Below, piece by piece: positions 39,800-42,225 of a stretch of DNA of 42,225 bases. Origin of the DNA: Chlorobiota bacterium (GTDB lineage Bacteria > Bacteroidota > Bacteroidia > Bacteroidales > B39-G9); assembly GCA_013152655.1 (NCBI GenBank), contig JAADFW010000285.1:1-42225 (forward strand), written 5' to 3'. Below the pieces are notes generated by a model. It ran no database searches. It was not told the origin of the DNA and worked only from the letters and a program-made list of their open reading frames with translations. Positions within the stretch are counted from its first letter, which is position 1. Each line of letters opens with the position of its first letter. Both the position numbers and the translations under genes were made by a program.

Positions 39800-42225
39800 T
39801 TTCTTTCAAGCGTTTTTTAGGAAATGTTGCATCCGGCTTATAATTTAATGCTTTTTGATAACTTGCTTTAGCACTAACGTAATCGGCTATTTTAAAAAAA
39901 TCATTGGCATCAGATAATGTTTTATTATATAAATTATCTAATTCAGCTTGTTTGGCTTCGTCAGCTGCAGCTTGTGCTATGAGGGCATCTATTTCTTTAA
40001 GTTTTAATTGAGGATACTCTTTATCGGGAAAAATGTTTAGTGCTTTATTGTAATTTGATTTAGCTGCACTATATTTTTTTTGAAATAAATAGCTGTCGGC
40101 AGAAGCTATTGCTCTATTATAAGTAGTTTCTTTGTTTTTTTGCTCTTTTTCAAGTAAATCATCTATTTCAATAATTTTCGATTTAGGATAACTTTCATCC
40201 GGCTTAAAGTTCAATGCTTTCGTATAGTCATTTTTTGCTTCTGCATAATTACCGGCATTAAACTTTGAATCGGCTTGTGCTACTGCTTCAGCATAACCTT
40301 GTTCAATTTTAATTTTGTTTTCTTTTGCTAATCTAATTTCATCTAATATTTTATTTATTTCAGTAATTCTATTGGCAGGATACTCTTCATTAGGCAATAT
40401 TGTTAATGCATTCTCGTAATTATTTTTAGCTTCAGTCCATTCTTTATCATTATATTTTTTATCTGCTATTACTATTAGTTTATCATATGATTTTTGCTTT
40501 TGTTTTAATTCGTCCAAAATATTATCAATTTCATTTATTTTGTCCTTCGGATATTGTTCAGTGGAAATTATCGCAAGTGCTTTTTCAAAATATGTTTTTG
40601 CAAATTCATACTCTTTTAAATTAAAATAGTTATCAGCCTTTTCAATTTCTTGTTTATAAGATAATTTTACTTGATTTTGAGTATAAAAAATATCTTCAAT
40701 TTCTTTAATCTTATTTGTTGGATATTGTTCATTTTGTTTCAAATTGAGCGCACTTTGATAATTTGTTTTTGCTAATTCATAATTCTTTTGTTTAAAAGCA
40801 TCATCAGCACTTGTTATGTAATTATTATATTGTTCATTTAGCTTTTTAGTATCAGAAAGCAATTTTTGTTGTTCAGCTATTTTTTGATTGACCTCAATTA
40901 ATCGCTCTTTTGGATATTGCTCTTCCGGTTTTAGTTCTAATGCTTTTTCGTACGAAGTTTTTGATTCCTTATATTGTTTTGTACTAAAACTACCATCAGC
41001 TGAAGCAATTAAAGTGTTATATTTTTCATTTAACAATTTTATTTTTTCAAGCTCATTTAGTATATCATCAATTTTGTTTTTTGGATATTTTTCATTTGGC
41101 TTTAACTGCAATGCTTTTTCAAAAGCCAATTTAGATTTATTATATGCTGTTAAGGCAAAAAGGCTATCGCCAGTTCTTATATTATTTGTATATTCTTTTT
41201 CTTTTGCTTTTTTCAATTCTTCAGCAGAAAGCAGGGCACTTAATTTTAAATCAATTTCTTCAATTTTACTTTTCGGATACAATTCTTCGGGAAATAGATT
41301 TAGAGCATTATTATATAATGATTTAGCTTCATTGTATTTATTTGAAGAAAACTTTTTATCAGCTGCTGCAATAATATTGTCATATTCTTTTCTTTGTTGT
41401 TTTAAGTCTTTTAATATAGCATCTATTTCTCCTATTTTTTGAACAGGATAAGTCTCATTTGGCTTAATATTTAAAGCAAGCTCAAACGTTCTTTTTGAAC
41501 CGGCATATTCTTTACTGTTAAATAATTGCTCAGCTTTTGAAATAGTTGAATTATACTGTTCATTGCGCAATTGTTCTTCAGAAGCAGCATTTTTTTGAGA
41601 AAGAAGAATTCTATCAATTTCGGTAATTTGATTTTTAGGATAATCTTCATTAGGCTTTAAACCTGATGCTTCTTCATATTTTGCCCTGGCATTATTAAAA
41701 TCTTGAGTATTAAAAAAATCATCAGCAGCAGATATTGTATTATTATATTGTTGAGTAATATTATCTAATGAACTAAAATATGCATCAATAGAAACTATTT
41801 GATCTTTCGGGTATTGTTCGTTTGGCTTAATTGATAAAGCACTTTTGTATAAATTTTTAGCTTTTGCATATTGTTCAGTCTTATACAGTACATCGGCATC
41901 TGTTATGTAAGTTTTGTATTTCTCGTCAATTGCTTTTTGCGTTTGAAATATTTTACTTATTTCATAAATCTGATCTTTTGGATATTTTTCTTCCGGTTTT
42001 AACGAAAGTGCTTTTTCATATGCTGCATTAGCCTCAATATAGTTCTTAGCAAAATAATAATCATCGCCTTCGGTAATAGCTCCTTTATATGCTTTCTCTA
42101 TTTCTTCTTTACCAGCTTCTTTTTTCAAATTTTCAGCAATAAGGTTTTCAACAAGTAAAAGCTGATCTTTAGGGTATTGTTCTTCCGGCTTTAGATTAAG
42201 TGCTTCTGTATAAGACTGAACAATA
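39711..42225 (-). CDS. Long TPR-like repeat protein, partial at window edge and frameshifted at its end
   Basis: The frame is open at the right edge, so the N-terminus is missing. In-window it encodes about 838 residues made almost wholly of a repeat of about 60-65 residues: helices with ADxxFxxxxYxxAKxxYxxALxLKPxExYPKxxIxEIDxIL. I count 13 complete YPK-type units plus one at the edge. The spacing and the paired helices suggest a TPR-related solenoid with a charged linker coil. No signal or membrane helix is seen in the part present. The last codons (GQKRKAKAKANRRFQIKLC) are out of keeping with the repeat; the natural continuation is in the +1 frame (see the C-terminal domain entry). It lies just upstream of the ABC importer operon. 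The function is unknown; surface or motility scaffolding is a guess. Confidence 0.8.
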   Translation of the reverse strand, partial: IVQSYTEALNLKPEEQYPKDQLLLVENLIAENLKKEAGKEEIEKAYKGAITEGDDYYFAKNYIEANAAYEKALSLKPEEKYPKDQIYEISKIFQTQKAIDEKYKTYITDADVLYKTEQYAKAKNLYKSALSIKPNEQYPKDQIVSIDAYFSSLDNITQQYNNTISAADDFFNTQDFNNARAKYEEASGLKPNEDYPKNQITEIDRILLSQKNAASEEQLRNEQYNSTISKAEQLFNSKEYAGSKRTFELALNIKPNETYPVQKIGEIDAILKDLKQQRKEYDNIIAAADKKFSSNKYNEAKSLYNNALNLFPEELYPKSKIEEIDLKLSALLSAEELKKAKEKEYTNNIRTGDSLFALTAYNKSKLAFEKALQLKPNEKYPKNKIDDILNELEKIKLLNEKYNTLIASADGSFSTKQYKESKTSYEKALELKPEEQYPKERLIEVNQKIAEQQKLLSDTKKLNEQYNNYITSADDAFKQKNYELAKTNYQSALNLKQNEQYPTNKIKEIEDIFYTQNQVKLSYKQEIEKADNYFNLKEYEFAKTYFEKALAIISTEQYPKDKINEIDNILDELKQKQKSYDKLIVIADKKYNDKEWTEAKNNYENALTILPNEEYPANRITEINKILDEIRLAKENKIKIEQGYAEAVAQADSKFNAGNYAEAKNDYTKALNFKPDESYPKSKIIEIDDLLEKEQKNKETTYNRAIASADSYLFQKKYSAAKSNYNKALNIFPDKEYPQLKLKEIDALIAQAAADEAKQAELDNLYNKTLSDANDFFKIADYVSAKASYQKALNYKPDATFPKKRLKEIEDLIKQQLLGQKRKAKAKANRRFQIKLC

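Noticed and set aside
40888-41442. A 184-codon open frame on the plus strand opposite the repeat protein
   Set aside because: It is antisense to the repeats; their regular codon pattern keeps the opposite strand open. Its product is Ser/Phe-rich with no family features.

Overview
The window is about 42 kb of AT-rich DNA with roughly 37 protein-coding genes, no rRNA, tRNA or CRISPR array that I can see, and no intact insertion sequence. It most likely comes from a chromosome of a Bacteroidota species (Bacteroidales/Marinilabiliales-like; the rank below phylum is inference). The evidence is a type IX secretion C-terminal sorting domain, CarboxypepD_reg-like and PepSY-like exported proteins, an ECF sigma factor with its membrane partner, a serC-serA-DUF1015 gene string, and several starts preceded by the TAnnTTTG element typical of this phylum. 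Most content is ordinary housekeeping and cell-envelope metabolism. No mobile island is apparent.

Layout. 1-1010: the end of a hemolysin III-family membrane protein, then two small unknown genes behind a possible sigma-54 promoter. 1017-2522 (minus): two exported proteins of unknown role. 2780-9406 (plus): an ArnT/PMT-like glycosyltransferase with a possible carbohydrate-binding tail, a T9SS cargo protein, a stand-alone 2-oxoacid dehydrogenase E2 catalytic domain, a family 2 glycosyltransferase and a SpoIIE-type phosphatase with a repeated coiled coil. 9484-12210 (minus): an ECF sigma factor overlapping an unusual anti-sigma-like membrane protein, and phosphomannomutase/phosphoglucomutase.

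12346-17939 (plus) is the most distinctive block. A threonine-synthase-like PLP enzyme, a two-domain molybdenum hydroxylase of the selenium-dependent xanthine dehydrogenase type, a CoA-binding protein and an SsnA-like amidohydrolase are packed almost without gaps, and an MFS transporter converges on them. This resembles a reduced version of the ssnA/xdhD purine-catabolism locus known from enterobacteria and gut Firmicutes.

19449-29730: a DUF3179 lipoprotein and an ATP-grasp enzyme, a rhodanese lipoprotein, an EgtB-like enzyme without EgtD beside it, an aminotransferase with a beta-lactamase-family hydrolase, an exported hypothetical protein, GcvT, a DUF5652 protein and ComB. 29926-33283: the serine operon serC-serA-DUF1015, ended by a clear terminator. 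33397-33491: a small palindromic repeat element in the leader of a YggS-family gene, followed by a dihydroorotate dehydrogenase-like protein. 35368-42225 (minus): from upstream to downstream, a very long TPR-like repeat protein whose last domain is displaced by a one-base frameshift, then a FecB/FecCD/ABC-ATPase metal-chelate importer, a small membrane protein and an isochorismatase-family hydrolase.

All functional calls come from reading motifs by eye; no database search was run. Coordinates of starts were moved from the longest open frame to an internal ATG where the signal peptide, a promoter-like element or the family's usual N-terminus favoured it.
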